NCBI GenBank assembly: GCA_963575745.1
Contig: CAUYUJ010000370.1
Coordinates: 481,882 to 524,381, forward strand
Length of the DNA stretch: 42,500 nt
Reading direction: 5' to 3'
Origin: Prorocentrum cordatum
Lineage: Eukaryota; Sar; Dinophyceae; Prorocentrales; Prorocentraceae
In this document: piece by piece, positions 1 through 10,055 of the stretch
Layout of the letters: each line of letters begins with the position of its first letter
Position numbering within the stretch: position 1 is the first letter of the stretch
Position numbers and translations under genes: made by a program
Notes under the pieces: model-generated
Told to the model about the DNA's origin: nothing
The model's input: the letters and a program-made list of their open reading frames with translations, nothing else
The model's database searches: none

Positions 1-815
1 CATAAGAAGCCCCCCAAGAATCTCAACAAACCTCAAGAGGCGCCCAAGAGGCCCCTCATCAGGCTCCAAGAAACTCCCAGCAGGCCCCAAGAGGCCCCCA
101 AAGGACTCCCAAGAGGCTCGGCGATCGTCTCAGACATGTGCGTGTTCGTACAATGCTCGGATACATGGTGACTCCGGCGCCGCGTCTACTTGCGAAAGCT
201 CTCCGCATGCCCCCACGCCGCTTCACAAGAGTTCCGGTGGCCCCCTGGGTCCCCGCTTGGGGCCGTCCTGGGGGCCTCTTGGGCCGCATTGTGGGCCTCA
301 TGGGTCGCCTTGGTGCCTTCGTGGGTCGTCTTGGAGCCCTCTTCGGTGGCCTCTTAGGCCATGTTGGGGCGATCCTGGCGGCCTCTTGGGCCGTCTTGGG
401 GCGTTGGAACACAGAAAAAGCGAGAACGCTAAAATCCGCCAGAAAGCCAGAAAAGAGAAACTAAGGTTCTGGCCTCGTGGAGCCCCCGAGGGGGTCCTCT
501 TGGAGCCCCCTGGTGGCGTCTGCAGGGTGGCTCTGGCCGTCTTGAAGCCATTGTGAGCGTCTTGGAGCGCTCTGGGGCCGCCTCGGAGCCGTCATGGAGT
601 GGCGCAATCGCACTCGAAGCTCACGCGAGCTCTTTGAATACCTCAGGTTGGAACCCTCCTGAAGGCCCTCCGAGCCTCAAGCCGAGCCCTGCAAGAGGAA
701 GCGTTTGTGCAAACCGCGGATACATGGTGACCCCCCCGCGTGGAAGCTAAACAAAAATTTCTCTTGGGGCCTTCCTGGGTCTCTCTTGGGCCTTCTTGGG
801 GTTTTCTAAGAGGGC
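1..815. repeat. degenerate decamer-like GGCCTCTTGGG repeat tract
   Basis: Variants of GGGGGCCTCTTGGGCCG recur every 10-13 bases, G-rich on the plus strand after about 240 and C-rich (CCCAAGAGGCC) before about 120. A phrase CGGATACATGGTGAC occurs at about 159 and 718, so part of the tract is a diverged duplication. Open frames here translate to Gly/Leu/Pro-rich strings and follow from the repeat. The same motif recurs near 27.8, 36.5 and 41.3 kb. No gene is supported. Confidence 0.7.
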
Positions 816-1170
816 ACGACATGTAACATACATTTAACACAAGACGCTCTCCAAGAAGGAGGCGGTTTGTCTTAAATGTGTGTGTGTGTGTGTGTTGAAT
901 TCTTGGCCCTCCTGGAAGCCTCTTAAAGCCCTCACAGGGCTCCCGCAGGGACCGAAGAGGGCCTAGGAGGGCCCCAAGATGGCTCCAAGGGGGCCAGAAT
1001 TTTACACACCAGTTTAACAAAACACGCTCTCCAATAATGCGGCGGTTTGTGTTAAGTGTGCATTGAATGCTTGGCCCTCTCGGTGGCGTCTTAATGGCCC
1101 TCAGAAGGCCCCGCAGGGCCCCAAGAGGCCCACGAGGGCCACAAGAGAGCCCCAAGATGGCTCTAAGCGG
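816..1170. repeat. duplicated ~180-bp unit, each with a small hairpin
   Basis: Two diverged copies lie about 180 bp apart. Each has a short inverted repeat: 830-879 with arms ACATTTAACACAAGACGC and GGCGGTTTGTCTTAAATGT, and 1009-1060 with arms CAGTTTAACAAAACACGC and GGCGGTTTGTGTTAAGTG. Each hairpin is followed by a TTGAAT(T/G)CTTGGCCCTC phrase and the decamer-like repeat. A (GT)n run follows the first hairpin at 878-894. Confidence 0.65.
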
Positions 1171-1177
1171 GCCCGAA

Positions 1178-1295
1178 ATTTAGCACAGCACCAGCACCAG
1201 CACCATGGATAGCCCAGGCAGCACCAGCATCATCAACGCCAGCAGCAACAACAACATCTGTAGCAACAGCAACGAGAGAGGCAACAACGGCAAGA
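1178..1295. repeat. degenerate CAG/CAA trinucleotide tract
   Basis: Interrupted CAG, CAC and CAA triplets, starting as CAGCACCAGCACCAGCACC. An ATG at 1205 opens an 83-codon frame, but its Ser/Asn/Gln-rich start is only the triplet repeat and nothing after it is recognisable. Confidence 0.6.
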
Positions 1296-1790
1296 TAATT
1301 CCAAGATGGACCCACCAGGGTATTTTGAAAGGATCACGAGATTACCCCTGTCGCCCCAAGATGCCCACCGCTGCGAAGCAACGGCCCCAATATGACCTCA
1401 GAGCAACCCTGCGGACCCAAGATAACACAGAGACGAATCCATTGTCTTCCGACTGAACTAAGGCTACCGCGCGAACCCGACTTTACTCCGAGGTGGCCCC
1501 AGAACGACCCCGTAAGTCCGATACGACCTCGCGATCGCCCCAACCTGACCCCTTTAACCCCTAGTTGACTCCACTTTTGTGCCAATGCGGCTCCAACGTG
1601 ACTCCGATGCGCTTCTTCCTTCTCCCCCTTGATCTTGGCTTGGACCGATAGGGCGGAAGGGGGGTGCCGGCCCTCCGCCCCCTCGGCGTCGTCTTCCTCC
1701 TTCTCCCCCTCGTCCTCGCCGCCCTCGTGAAAACCGAATCTCGAACACAAACCGAACCCATCCATTCTCTGATCAAGCTCTGGTCAGCGG
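1296..1790. other. no gene seen; degenerate GACCCC-rich repeats, then CT-rich stretch
   Basis: From 1480 to 1570 short phrases built on CGACCCC or CGACTCC recur every 11-13 bases. From 1615 to 1730 the plus strand is pyrimidine-rich with CTCC and CTTCTCCC runs. I see no coding signal or RNA gene. Confidence 0.5.
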
Positions 1791-1794
1791 AGAG

Positions 1795-1955
1795 CAGAAA
1801 GAGGGGATCCCCTCCACGTGACTTCCACGGCCGGGGTCAGCCAGAGGGGATGTACTGACCCTCGTTGGCGGTGGGAGGGGGGACCGACTCCACGTGGCTC
1901 CAAAGCGGGCTCAGCCAGAGGGGACCGACTGACCCTCGTTAGCGGTGACCCCCGA
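1795..1955. repeat. two-copy tandem repeat, ~74 bp
   Basis: The phrase (G/C)TCAGCCAGAGGGGA is followed by ACTGACCCTCGTT(G/A)GCGGTG in two copies 74 bp apart (1836 and 1910). Each is preceded by CTCCACGTG. Confidence 0.7.
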
Positions 1956-2590
1956 TCTGTTAGCGGCTCCGATGAGCGCTCGTCACCGTTACCCCGGGGG
2001 TGCAGGGGGGGGGGGGCCTGGGTAACGCACGTTCCTTTTTGGTCAGCAGCGCGGGCGGACGCCAACGCGTTCGGAAAGCCAGCGGGCCGCGCTGGAACCA
2101 AGGCACACAGAGGCTGCAACGACCTGCACGACGCGCCAGATGATAAAACAACAATCTCGGGGGCCCGACGACCGCGTGGTGACGGACAGCGTGGTGACCT
2201 CGAAATCCTCACCGTCCTCACCACGCCGTCCGTCGCCGCACGGTTTTGGAACCTCGGAGGTCCCAATCGCCACAGGCGTCTTCGGAGAATGATCGGAGTC
2301 CCAAGACCTCGCTGTGACCCCAGATCCCCACAGACTCACCACGCGGTATGGTCACCGCAACGGTTTTTGGGCCATAGCTCAGGGCGGCTATTCGGGACGA
2401 TTCTGGCACCCAGAGGACGCCCTCGGCGAGGCGCAGCCGCTGGAAGACATTCTGAGGCTGGAAAGCCGCCGAGACACGACGAAAACATCCGAAAACCTGA
2501 AACCTATCCCTCCGATTGTGGAACAACTCCGACCCGACTCACCCCGCGGTTTAGGGTTGTGGATGCCGCGACAATGGACACCCTAACAGT
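1956..2590. repeat. diverged repeats around a CACGGTTTTGGAAC motif, related to 35.9-36.1 kb
   Basis: Phrases of the form GTCRCCGCACGGTTTTGG occur near 2230 and, weaker, near 2350. Related phrases (GCAGGGCTTTGGAACTCGG, TACACGGCTTTGGAATC) occur near 35930 and 36070, with CGCGTGGTGA nearby at both loci. A 266-codon plus-strand frame (1818-2618) runs through, but it has no low-complexity-free domain that I recognise. A G10 run sits at about 2007. Confidence 0.35.
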
Positions 2591-2725
2591 CCTATCATTG
2601 AATTTAAACTGTGTTTAACATGTCGGGAACTGTTCTAAACATGTTTTCGACATTGATACAACATGCTTAACACATGGTTACGACATGCTGTAGACGTATG
2701 GGAAGCATGTGGCAACACGCTTCCT
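2591..2725. other. AT-richer spacer with recurring ACATG
   Basis: Lower GC than its surroundings. ACATG or GACATG recurs about every 20-30 bases (AACATGTCGGGAA, AACATGTTTTCGACAT, CAACATGC, CACATGG). No frame or RNA structure is recognised. Confidence 0.4.
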
Positions 2726-2776
2726 CTCCGTTGATCGTCCTGCGCAAGTTTAGGGGGCCCCCGACAATCTCACGTT

Positions 2777-2990
2777 CGGGGATCTTCTGACCCGGGTCAA
2801 TCCAGACCAGGGTCAGCCAGGCCTCGCAAAATCCTGCAAGACCCTGCACCCAAACCCGGGTCAGTGCGAAGGATCCTGCAGGATCCTGCACCCAAACCCA
2901 AGCCAATGCGACCCTGGCCCAGCAGGATCCTGCAAGATCCGGCGCTCTGGCTGACCCCCGTTTGCATTGACCCCCGTCTCAAGGCTCCCG
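2777..2990. mobile_element. foldback element family M6, copy 1
   Basis: The ends form an imperfect inverted repeat. CGGGGATCTTCTGACCCGGG at 2777 pairs with the complement of the end at 2990, and I count 33 matches in 44. The interior carries CAGGATCCTGCA-type palindromes. Two further copies lie at 7562-7809 and 34909-35367 in the same orientation. It has no coding capacity and looks like a non-autonomous DNA element. No convincing target duplication was seen. Confidence 0.65.
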
Positions 2991-2994
2991 ACAC

Positions 2995-3560
2995 GTTCGC
3001 CGCTCGTGAGCGCCGGTGCATTCAGGTGGTGGACCACAATCGGGGCTCTGACAACAATCTCACGTTCGCCGCTCCTCCTCCGCCTTTCTCCTCCCTCCTC
3101 CTCCTCCTTCCTCCGCCCTCCTCCGCCCTCCTCCGCCCTCCTCCTCCGCCCTCCGCTCTCGTCCTCCTCTTCCTCCTCCTCCTCCTCCTCCTCCTCCTCC
3201 TCCGCCCTCCTCCGCCCTCCTCCGCCCTCCTCCTCCGCCCTCCGCTCTCGTCCTCCTCTTCCTCCTCCTCCTCCTCCTCCGACAATCTCACGTTCAAGGG
3301 CTCCCAACTTCGCGCTTCGCGCTGCACGAAGCGCGAAGCGCGAATAACTTCGCGCTCTCGCGCCGCCCCCCAGAAGGGAGAAAAGGAGGACGAGGAGGAG
3401 AGGGGAGAAGGAACGAGGACCGCGAAGCGCGAAGCGCGAATAACTTCGCGCCCTCGGGGGAGCCCTTGGCTCTCGTCCTCCTCCTCCTCCTCCTCCTCCT
3501 CCTCCTCCTCCGACAATCTCACGTTCGCCGCTCGCGAGCGCCGGTGCATGCAGGTGGTGG
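2995..3560. repeat. long CTC tracts separated by a direct repeat GACAATCTCACGTTC
   Basis: CTC/CTCCGC runs at about 3065-3280 and 3475-3512 are bounded by copies of GACAATCTCACGTTC (about 2763, 3050, 3280 and 3510). GTTCGCCGCTCG followed by GAGCGCCGGTGCAT appears at 2995 and 3524. The frames of up to 376 codons crossing the region are poly-Ser/Leu/Pro artefacts. A hairpin lies at 3309-3344 (separate entry). Confidence 0.8.
3309..3344. repeat. perfect 15-bp-arm hairpin TTCGCGCTTCGCGCT
   Basis: Left arm TTCGCGCTTCGCGCT (3309-3323), a 6-base loop, right arm AGCGCGAAGCGCGAA (3330-3344). The right arm plus TAACTTCGCGC is repeated without the left arm at about 3422-3452. Confidence 0.85.
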
Positions 3561-3679
3561 CGTGGACGAGGTCGAAGTGCGCCGCCGACGCGTCGACGAG
3601 CGCCAGCACCTCCGCGGCGGAGCGGCTGCGGCCGATGCGCTGCTGCAGGGACGGGGCCTTTGCCCGCGCGTCGCGAGGG

Positions 3680-3862
3680 GGGGCCTCCTCCTCCTCCTCC
3701 TCCTCCTCCTCCCTCCTCCTCCTCCTCCTCCTCCTCCTCATATTCCTCCTCCTCCTCCTCCTCCCTCCTCCTCCTCCTCCTCCTCCTCCTATTCCTCCCT
3801 CCTCCTCCTCCTCATATTCCTCCTCCTCCTCCTCCTCCTCCTCCTCCTCCTCCTCCTCGTCC
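3680..3862. repeat. CTC microsatellite with ATTCCTC interruptions
   Basis: About 180 bp of CTC triplets interrupted by CCTCCTC and CATATTCCTC. Strongly pyrimidine-biased on the plus strand. The surrounding ORFs on both strands are repeat artefacts. Confidence 0.9.
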
Positions 3863-3916
3863 CCTTTCCTCCTCGGGGCGGGAGGGGGCTGCCTGCCGCG
3901 GAAGAGTCAGGGGGAC

Positions 3917-4102
3917 GTAAGACCTGGGTACAGGGGACTCGGAAATCCCCGACGAGGTCGTCAAAAAAATGACGAGGCCGAGCCTGCATTTTGACGAGGC
4001 CTCCCGCTGCAGACATCCCACGAAACTCCTCCTCGTCAAAATCCGAGGCGCGGTCGTCAAAAAACGATGGCGAACCCGAGTCCTGGCAAACCCGGGTCTT
4101 AC
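3917..4102. mobile_element. foldback element M10, single copy
   Basis: Begins GTAAGACCTGGGTACAGGGG and ends with the complement of GTAAGACCCGGGTTTGCCAG. Both ends continue into GGACTCGG. Inner copies of TTTGACGAGG and CGTCAAAAAA also face each other, so most of the 186 bp can fold back. No second copy is seen in the window. Confidence 0.55.
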
Positions 4103-4189
4103 GCTCCCCCGAAAGAGGCATGGGGCGCGTGAGGACATGTGGGCAGGGGGGGGGCTCTGACAGGGGAGCAAGCAGTGGCATTTACATCA

Positions 4190-4333
4190 AAACTCGGATG
4201 TCCGCAGCACGGATTCTTCGGATCGGCGCCAGGGCCCCCCGGCGGCGCCTCCAGCGCTGCCCCTGGCGCGCTCCGCGCGCCAGGGAGAGGGGTCCAGCGC
4301 CGATCAAAAAATTCCGCGCGGACTTCCGAGTTT
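4190..4333. mobile_element. foldback element family M3, copy 1
   Basis: Ends AAACTCGG...CCGAGTTT, with GGATGTCCGC facing GCGGACTTCC just inside. The centre is a hairpin of 11-bp arms (CCCTGGCGCGC / GCGCGCCAGGG) around TCC. The copy at 13437-13568 is the same element in the opposite orientation. Very GC-rich and non-coding. Confidence 0.7.
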
Positions 4334-4760
4334 GCATGTCTGTGTCATTGGTGTTTTCCCCTAGAGAGGGGGCGGCCTGCTGCAGAGGAGGCAGGGGCGC
4401 CTCTGAGCTACGGTTCAAGGAGCACCTTTGCAACGACAACGCCCGAGCGATGAAGAACCCAGTGTCCCCCCTCTGCCCCCCCCCCACCTCAACACTGGAC
4501 ATCGCTCGGGATGTGGGGTTCAACAGTTTTCAAGTCCTGCCAGGAGACAGGTCGGGGGGGACGAAAGGGTAGGATAGTAAAGGGTAGGGTAGAGAATTAG
4601 CTCAAATGACCGGTTTTCCTAGCGCATCCTAGCGCCGGGAGGCGCCCACGTATCGAGGAATGGGCCCGACGGCGGGGCCGAAATCAGCCGCATGCAGCAG
4701 ATTTCGTACCCCCTATTCTATTCTTTCCGCCCTGCCCGAGAGGGGGGAGGGGTCTTGCGA
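4334..4760. other. no gene seen
   Basis: Mixed-composition sequence with a C8 run near 4479 and two copies of AAAGGGTAGG near 4563-4585. Open frames are short and unremarkable. I see no RNA gene or repeat family. Confidence 0.5.
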
Positions 4761-4762
4761 AG

Positions 4763-4832
4763 TAGGGGGAGGAGGAGGAGGAGAAGGAGGAGGAGGAGGG
4801 AGGAGGAGGGAGGAGGGAGGAGGGGGAGCCCA
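4763..4832. repeat. GGA microsatellite
   Basis: Interrupted GGA/GGGA triplets for about 70 bp, purine-rich on the plus strand. Confidence 0.9.
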
Positions 4833-5880
4833 ACCAATATCCATGAGGCATCCGACACACCACCCAAGCGCGGTGGCGGGGTTGACCGGAAGCCAGTCGA
4901 TAATCAGCAACCCCACCTAGCAGCACCGCGTTGACAACGAGCACTCGGGCAACTGGCAGCGTTTCAAGCGGCACTCGTCGAATGCTCGTTCCGAGACACC
5001 CGCGATGGCTTCCAAACTGCCCACGACGCGCACAAGACCCCCCAAAGTGGCCACCCGTGGGAGGGATAGATGTGCTCGAGAGCCCGTCTGCGCGTGCCCC
5101 CCCCCCCTGGGGCACAGGGCCCGCACTGGTCGGGATGCCTCCCAGAGACGCGTGCGCCTTGAGGGCAGCGCACGGTGAGGTAGCGGTAGAGAGATGCGGG
5201 CGTAGCCACCAGCATGGGCCTGCAACAGCGTCACACCACCAAGGACTCCCAAGAGAGCCTCAAAGGGCACAAACCGACAAGCGACCGCGGCCAGACAATA
5301 TGGGCCGGCGAAATGAGCGAATCGATCCAATAACAAGCATCTGTAGCGGCGAGATGGACCTATGTAATCCCCTCGCCCACGCCAACGCTCGATCGGTCGA
5401 GGTGGTTTACTGGGCGGTAACGGAATATGGGATGGAAACTCGTAATTGCGAATGCCAACTGCATGCGCTGTGCGCAATCCGTTCTGACCAGGCTGGGAAG
5501 GGGGTGAAGGCTGGTGCCGCAAGAGTTTTGTTTTGAAGGTGTGGGGGGACATTGCAGGCTGGACTGGTAATAGGTTGGCGTTGGCACTGCTGCTTTGCAA
5601 GCTTCTGCGTGCCACTGGTGGCGCCACTCTCCCCCCGCCCGCCCCCCCACGGAACAGAGTTGCCACACTTCCAAGCACGCTGAGTCAAGTGGTCCGTGGT
5701 CTATTCAAATTCGTTGCGGGCTGCCCTGTACCAAGTGGACATCCCATATGGCTTGAATTTGGATTTTAGGGATGGCAGAAGTCGAGCCTTGTGCGGAGGG
5801 ATATATATATATATATATCATGCATGGATGGGCGGGCCTTCAAATTCGCCGTTGGGGCCAAGAGCTCAGGCGGCCACAAG
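4833..5880. other. unassigned sequence preceding the coding relic
   Basis: Opposed open frames of 201 codons (plus, 4931-5536) and 253 codons (minus, 4917-5678) overlap here. Neither shows a domain I can name or clear codon bias, and GC-rich DNA makes such frames common. The part nearest 5880 could be the missing upstream portion of the relic at 5880-7140. A (TA)n run of about 20 bp lies at 5800-5818. Confidence 0.4.
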
Positions 5881-7140
5881 CCAAGCGCCTTTTATCAGCA
5901 TTGCATATCGCACTGGTCGACGTGGCACCAGAACAAAAGTCTGGTTTTCTTGCTGTGTTGTCTGAAACGTCCCCTGGTGAGCTTATTCGACGTGACGACG
6001 AGGGTGTGCAGTACACCCAGTGCCTACTTGCATCGGATCAAGACTGCCAGAGCGCAGATGCGGCTAGGCCTCACTTACTTCGCCGAACTGACATTACAAG
6101 CCTCTGGTCTTGCAACAAAGCTAGCGCCGCCGTAAATATAAAATTGTGTGCACATGTACTTGGCTTCAGGCATCGTTCGCAAAGAGCATACTGTATTATT
6201 ACAGAGGCTCTCCAAAAAGCATGTCGTCGAAAGGTGTGCATTCGTACCTAACGTCGGTGCAGTGGCCAGCAACGTCCGCTGGTGGCAAGACGCTGCAGAG
6301 ACTGGCTCTCCTGGGGGTTCGGCTTCAGAGTGCACATCTGCGATGCCAGTTCTCGAGTCCGTCTGTTTGGCACGAGTACTGCCTACAGGAGCGCTCAGTG
6401 CCGAGGTCATCAGCACCAGTAGGCTGTGCAAAGTGCTTGGCGCACTGAGTGTTGTAAACTCATGTGTTGTACATCATACGATAGTGACAAGGCTCATGCG
6501 CGAAAACCTTCATGCGCAGCAGTGCGCGTAAATACATCCCAGACGCATGTATTCCCAAGCCACTTTGTGCATTACATCTTCCACGCCACCTCAAGGATCA
6601 TGGATTGGTGCTTTCGTGTATCCCCCATGCGAGGAAACACAAGCCAGTCAAGAGACTTGTCTCTGACATGTTCGATTTGAGGGCGTGCGAAGAAGGGGCT
6701 CGTGGAGGCCATCTGTGTCCAAGCCCTTTACGTCCTGACCTGCCCGAGGCTGGGGGTCGACCTCTCAGCGCCGAGGGTCCCATCCAAAAAGCTCATGCAC
6801 GCTTTGGGTGGGTGTCTCTGCATTTCGATTGGAGCGGAAGTCCACACATCGAAGGGTGTGTGCGTTCAGAGCAGAATCATCCAATTGAGAGATGCAGTTT
6901 CGCATATGGCCAGCGGTGATGATCATTTTGGGAAAGTGAATTTCCACGCCAGTTGGCAGCGAGTGCTTCACATGCTTGTCGGTGTGGCTTGCAGTTTCAA
7001 AGCGGTCTCGATGTGATGTGTGATTGGACGGAGAGCAGTTTATTCTGGCCCGCTCTGCAAAGCCGCTCGCGCCTCGTGTCTTCATACGAATGCAGAGACT
7101 GGTCAACGTTTCATTTTGCAGCATCGTTCATGCGTTAGTG
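5880..7140 (+). pseudogene. decayed copy of a dinoflagellate multi-copy (transposon-like) protein
   Basis: Reading the plus strand across several frames gives blocks whose order and motifs match a hypothetical protein family that I recall as very abundant in dinoflagellate predictions and probably mobile. The blocks are: MHMYLASGIV (6148, beneath an expected D-x-M-H-x-x-L-x-x-G-I motif) followed by KEHTVLLQRL; a middle block around SRLCKVLGAL; LHLPRHLKDHGLVLSCIPHA then RKHKPVKRL (6560-6650, where a usual HERKHK-x-x-KR appears as HARKHK-x-x-KR); then, in another frame, VPSKKLMHAL and VNFHASWQRVLHM (6702-7016). Two stops (near 6133 and 6139) and at least three frame changes break it, so it is not functional as it stands. 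There is no start codon that I would defend. The blocks are seen directly; the family identity is recall without a search. Confidence 0.5.
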
Positions 7141-7560
7141 TGCTAGCACGAACGGGTCCGTTGGCACTCTCGGACTGGAAGGCGCTGTGGGAGGTTGTAT
7201 TGCGTTGGGGGCCGGCCTCCTCCTTCTCCTCCTCCTCCTCCTCATCTCCTCCTTTTCCTGCCTCTGCGCTCTTCCTCCCGATTCACCAAGGACGGCGTTG
7301 GATCGGAAACGTCATTCTCCCTTAGACGATGTGAAGTATGTGAGAGTGATCTGTTCACGGGCAAGTAAGACAACATGCACATCGTAGCAAGTCGCAGACT
7401 TTGTATGGCATTTTCCTCAGCACGCTAACTTGAAGGCTAAGTGGGTAGAGGCGCCAACCAGGTAGGGTATAAATCCTGTGTCCACATAATACGCACCCCG
7501 ATGATCGCAATATGGATACGTGTCCCGCCCATGATCAGCAAAACAACAAGAGGGTCGGGG
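7141..7560. other. no gene seen; short CTC run
   Basis: A CTC-rich run lies at about 7218-7255. The rest is of mixed composition. The first bases could be downstream sequence of the relic. Nothing else is recognised. Confidence 0.45.
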
Positions 7561-7561
7561 T

Positions 7562-7809
7562 CGGGGATCTTCTGACCCAGGTCAATCCAGATCCGGCGGG
7601 GTCAGCAAGAAACCGAACAACTGCAATGCAAGAAACAACAACTGCAACGCAAGTTTTCGCACACCCGGGTCAACCAATATGCGCGGCCGCCTCGCGGACA
7701 CAAGCGGCTCGCTGACCCGGGTCAGCCAGAAGAGGTCTTCGCAGGATCCTGCAAGATCTGGCGCTCTGGCTGACCCCCGTTTGCATTGACCCTCGTCTCA
7801 AGGCTCCCG
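7562..7809. mobile_element. foldback element family M6, copy 2
   Basis: Starts CGGGGATCTTCTGACCCAGG and ends CAAGGCTCCCG like the other copies. The interior GCGCGGCCGCCTCGCGG and GCTGACCCGGGTCAGCCAG are shared with the copy at 34909, while copy 1 lacks this middle part. Confidence 0.65.
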
Positions 7810-7847
7810 AGAGGGGCTTCTGAGATGACACCCAGTCACAAGGTCAG

Positions 7848-8210
7848 AGGCCTCCTGGCAGATGGGGTCCGAGGAGGAGGAGGAGGAGGAGGAGGAGGAG
7901 GAGGAGGTGGAGGGAGGCGGGAGGAGGAGGAGGAGGCGAGGAGGAGGAGGAGGAGACGGGAGGAGGAGGAGGGAGAGGAGGAGGAGGAGGAGGAGGATTA
8001 GGAAATAGAGCGGAGGAGGAGGAGGAGGAGGAGGAGGAGGAGGAGGAGGAGAAGGAGAAGGAGGAGGAGGAGGAGGAGGAGGGAGGAGGAGGAGGAGGGG
8101 AGGAGGAGGGGGGAGGAGGAGGAGGAGGAGGGAGGAGAGGAGGGGGAGCCTTTTCAGAAGGCAGGACAGAGGCCTCCTGGCAGATGGGGTCCGAGTAGAT
8201 GGGGTCGGAC
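7848..8210. repeat. 275-bp GGA tract between two direct copies of an M4 element end
   Basis: AGGCCTCCTGGCAGATGGGG followed by TCCGAG occurs at 7848 and again at 8170, both matching the terminus of family M4 (see 22496-22719). Between them are about 275 bp of GGA/GGGA triplets (7874-8148) and a CCTTTTCAGAAGGC palindrome. The second end continues into the full M4 terminal sequence TAGATGGGGTCGGA. The tract seems to have grown at or inside an M4 copy. The poly-Glu and poly-Pro frames here are artefacts. Confidence 0.7.
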
Positions 8211-8700
8211 CCCCTCTGGGAGGCCTCGACAGGAGGCCCCCCCAACGGCGAGGACCTGGACGTCCGACGGCGTGCCCTCTGCCGCCCGCGGCTCGATAGG
8301 TCCTGGGCGCCCCTCCCCCAGGGGGCAGCCTCTCGTCCTGGCTCCAGTCCCGACGGTCCCCCGAGGCCGGGGCCACGAGCACGGCCCCAGAGCCGGGGAG
8401 GGGGGGGGGGCAACACAAAGTCGGCGGCGAGCGAGGGGGGGAAATGAGGAGGAGAAGACCTTCTCAGAGGCCCTCGGCGCCTTCTGAAACATTTTTCGGT
8501 GTCTTCGGGAAGGAATAGACAACTTCTCGGAAGCCTGGAAGCCTCCCGAGCCTTCTGAGAAGGCCCGCCCCTTCTGACTTCCCCCCTCGGGAAATCGGAG
8601 GAATGAAAACGGTGGGGATCAGAAACAAATTATCCCGGCAAAGCAACCTAACAGCGATGTGTAGAAGCATAGCTGGAAACATTGCCTGTGGTATTCATGT
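8211..8700. other. no gene seen; small CCTTCTGAGAAGG palindromes
   Basis: GC-rich sequence with related palindromic phrases CCTTCTCAGAGG (8459) and CCTTCTGAGAAGG (8551), like the one near 8150. A G11 run lies near 8400. No coding signal is seen. Confidence 0.4.
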
Positions 8701-8734
8701 AAGACGCTGTTGTAGAATTCTTGTGTTCTCGCAG

Positions 8735-8935
8735 TCGCATTCGGATTCGCAGTGGCAGTCGCAGTGGCAACATCAGCGGCAGTCGCAGTGGCACTGCCAG
8801 TAGTTGCAGTAGCAATAGCTACACTAGCAGCAGCAACAGCAGCAACAGCAGCAGCAACAGTAATAGTAACAGTAGTAGTAGCAGTAGAAGTAGTAGTGAT
8901 GGTAGTAGTGGTAACAGTGAAGTAGTAGTTGTAGT
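8735..8935. repeat. degenerate CAG to AGT trinucleotide tract
   Basis: Starts as interrupted GCAGTCGCAGTGGCA hexamers, passes through AGCAGCAACAGC and ends as AGTAGTAGC. It reads like a microsatellite drifting between related triplets. Confidence 0.8.
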
Positions 8936-8984
8936 GTGTGGAGTGAACGAGTAGGAGTGATGGGAGCAGTGGTAGTAGCAGTAG

Positions 8985-9170
8985 AAACACTGCTTTCGAT
9001 AACGGTATCTCCAAATGAGATCTTTGTATAAATGCATTGAGGTCTAAACAAGACACTGCTATCAACGGATGTGATTCCAAACGAGACACTGCTATCAACG
9101 GGTTGAGCCTCAAACGACACACTTGCATCAATGAATGTAGCTCCAAAACAGGCACTCCCATGAATGGATC
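8985..9170. repeat. 36-bp minisatellite, about five copies
   Basis: AGACACTGCTATCAACGG recurs at 9051 and 9087, with diverged units before and after (for example CCAAATGAGATCTTTGTAT and CCTCAAACGACACACTTGC). The 36-bp period keeps frame, so the minus strand reads as a 12-residue repeat (DSSVSFG-like). That belongs to a 438-codon minus frame which is otherwise microsatellite. Confidence 0.75.
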
Positions 9171-9180
9171 TAGTGTGATG

Positions 9181-9494
<314 letters not shown>

Positions 9495-10024
9495 TGGGCA
9501 CGGACCCGTAAGACCTGAATCTCCACCTGGGTGCTCGGCGAAGCCATTGATGATGATGATGATGATGATGAAGATGATGAGGTGATGATTGAGGAGGAGG
9601 ATGGGATGATGACCGCGCTACTTGGATTTGTTCTGTCCGTCTTTCTCGGCCTCCAACCAAATCTTGGAAGACATCTCGCAAACGGAAGAGGAGCGCGCTG
9701 AGGAGCGGCGTGTGAAGCGGACAGTCGGCAAAACTTGCAGGCTGAGAAGCACCGCAGAAACTCGGAGGCTGAGGAGCACCGCTGTTCAGTGCAGCAGGGT
9801 CAGGAGCACCGCCGCCAGACCGAGAACTATCAGCATGTCCTGGCATTAAGGTGCGCAGTAGGCGCTGCGCAGTTCCTTTGAAAAGGGAATCTTCGAAAGC
9901 AGGGCTGTAGCCAAGAAGGCTACGGGGAGGCTGATGAAGATGATGAGTCTGTGACGCTGTGAGACCATAGACGCTTGATGATGACGATCTTGAGAGTGCT
10001 GCTTCGAGGAGGGAAAGAAAAAAA

Positions 10025-10055
<31 letters not shown>

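Noticed and set aside
2545-2560. Telomere-like TTTAGGG
   Set aside because: A single occurrence; no tandem array anywhere in the window.
2864-3994. 376-codon plus frame and many similar long frames over CTC/GGA tracts
   Set aside because: They consist of poly-Ser, Leu, Pro, Glu or Gly from triplet repeats; the opposite strand is equally open.
4917-5678. 253-codon minus open frame
   Set aside because: It overlaps a 201-codon plus frame, has no recognisable motif, and shows no clear codon bias.
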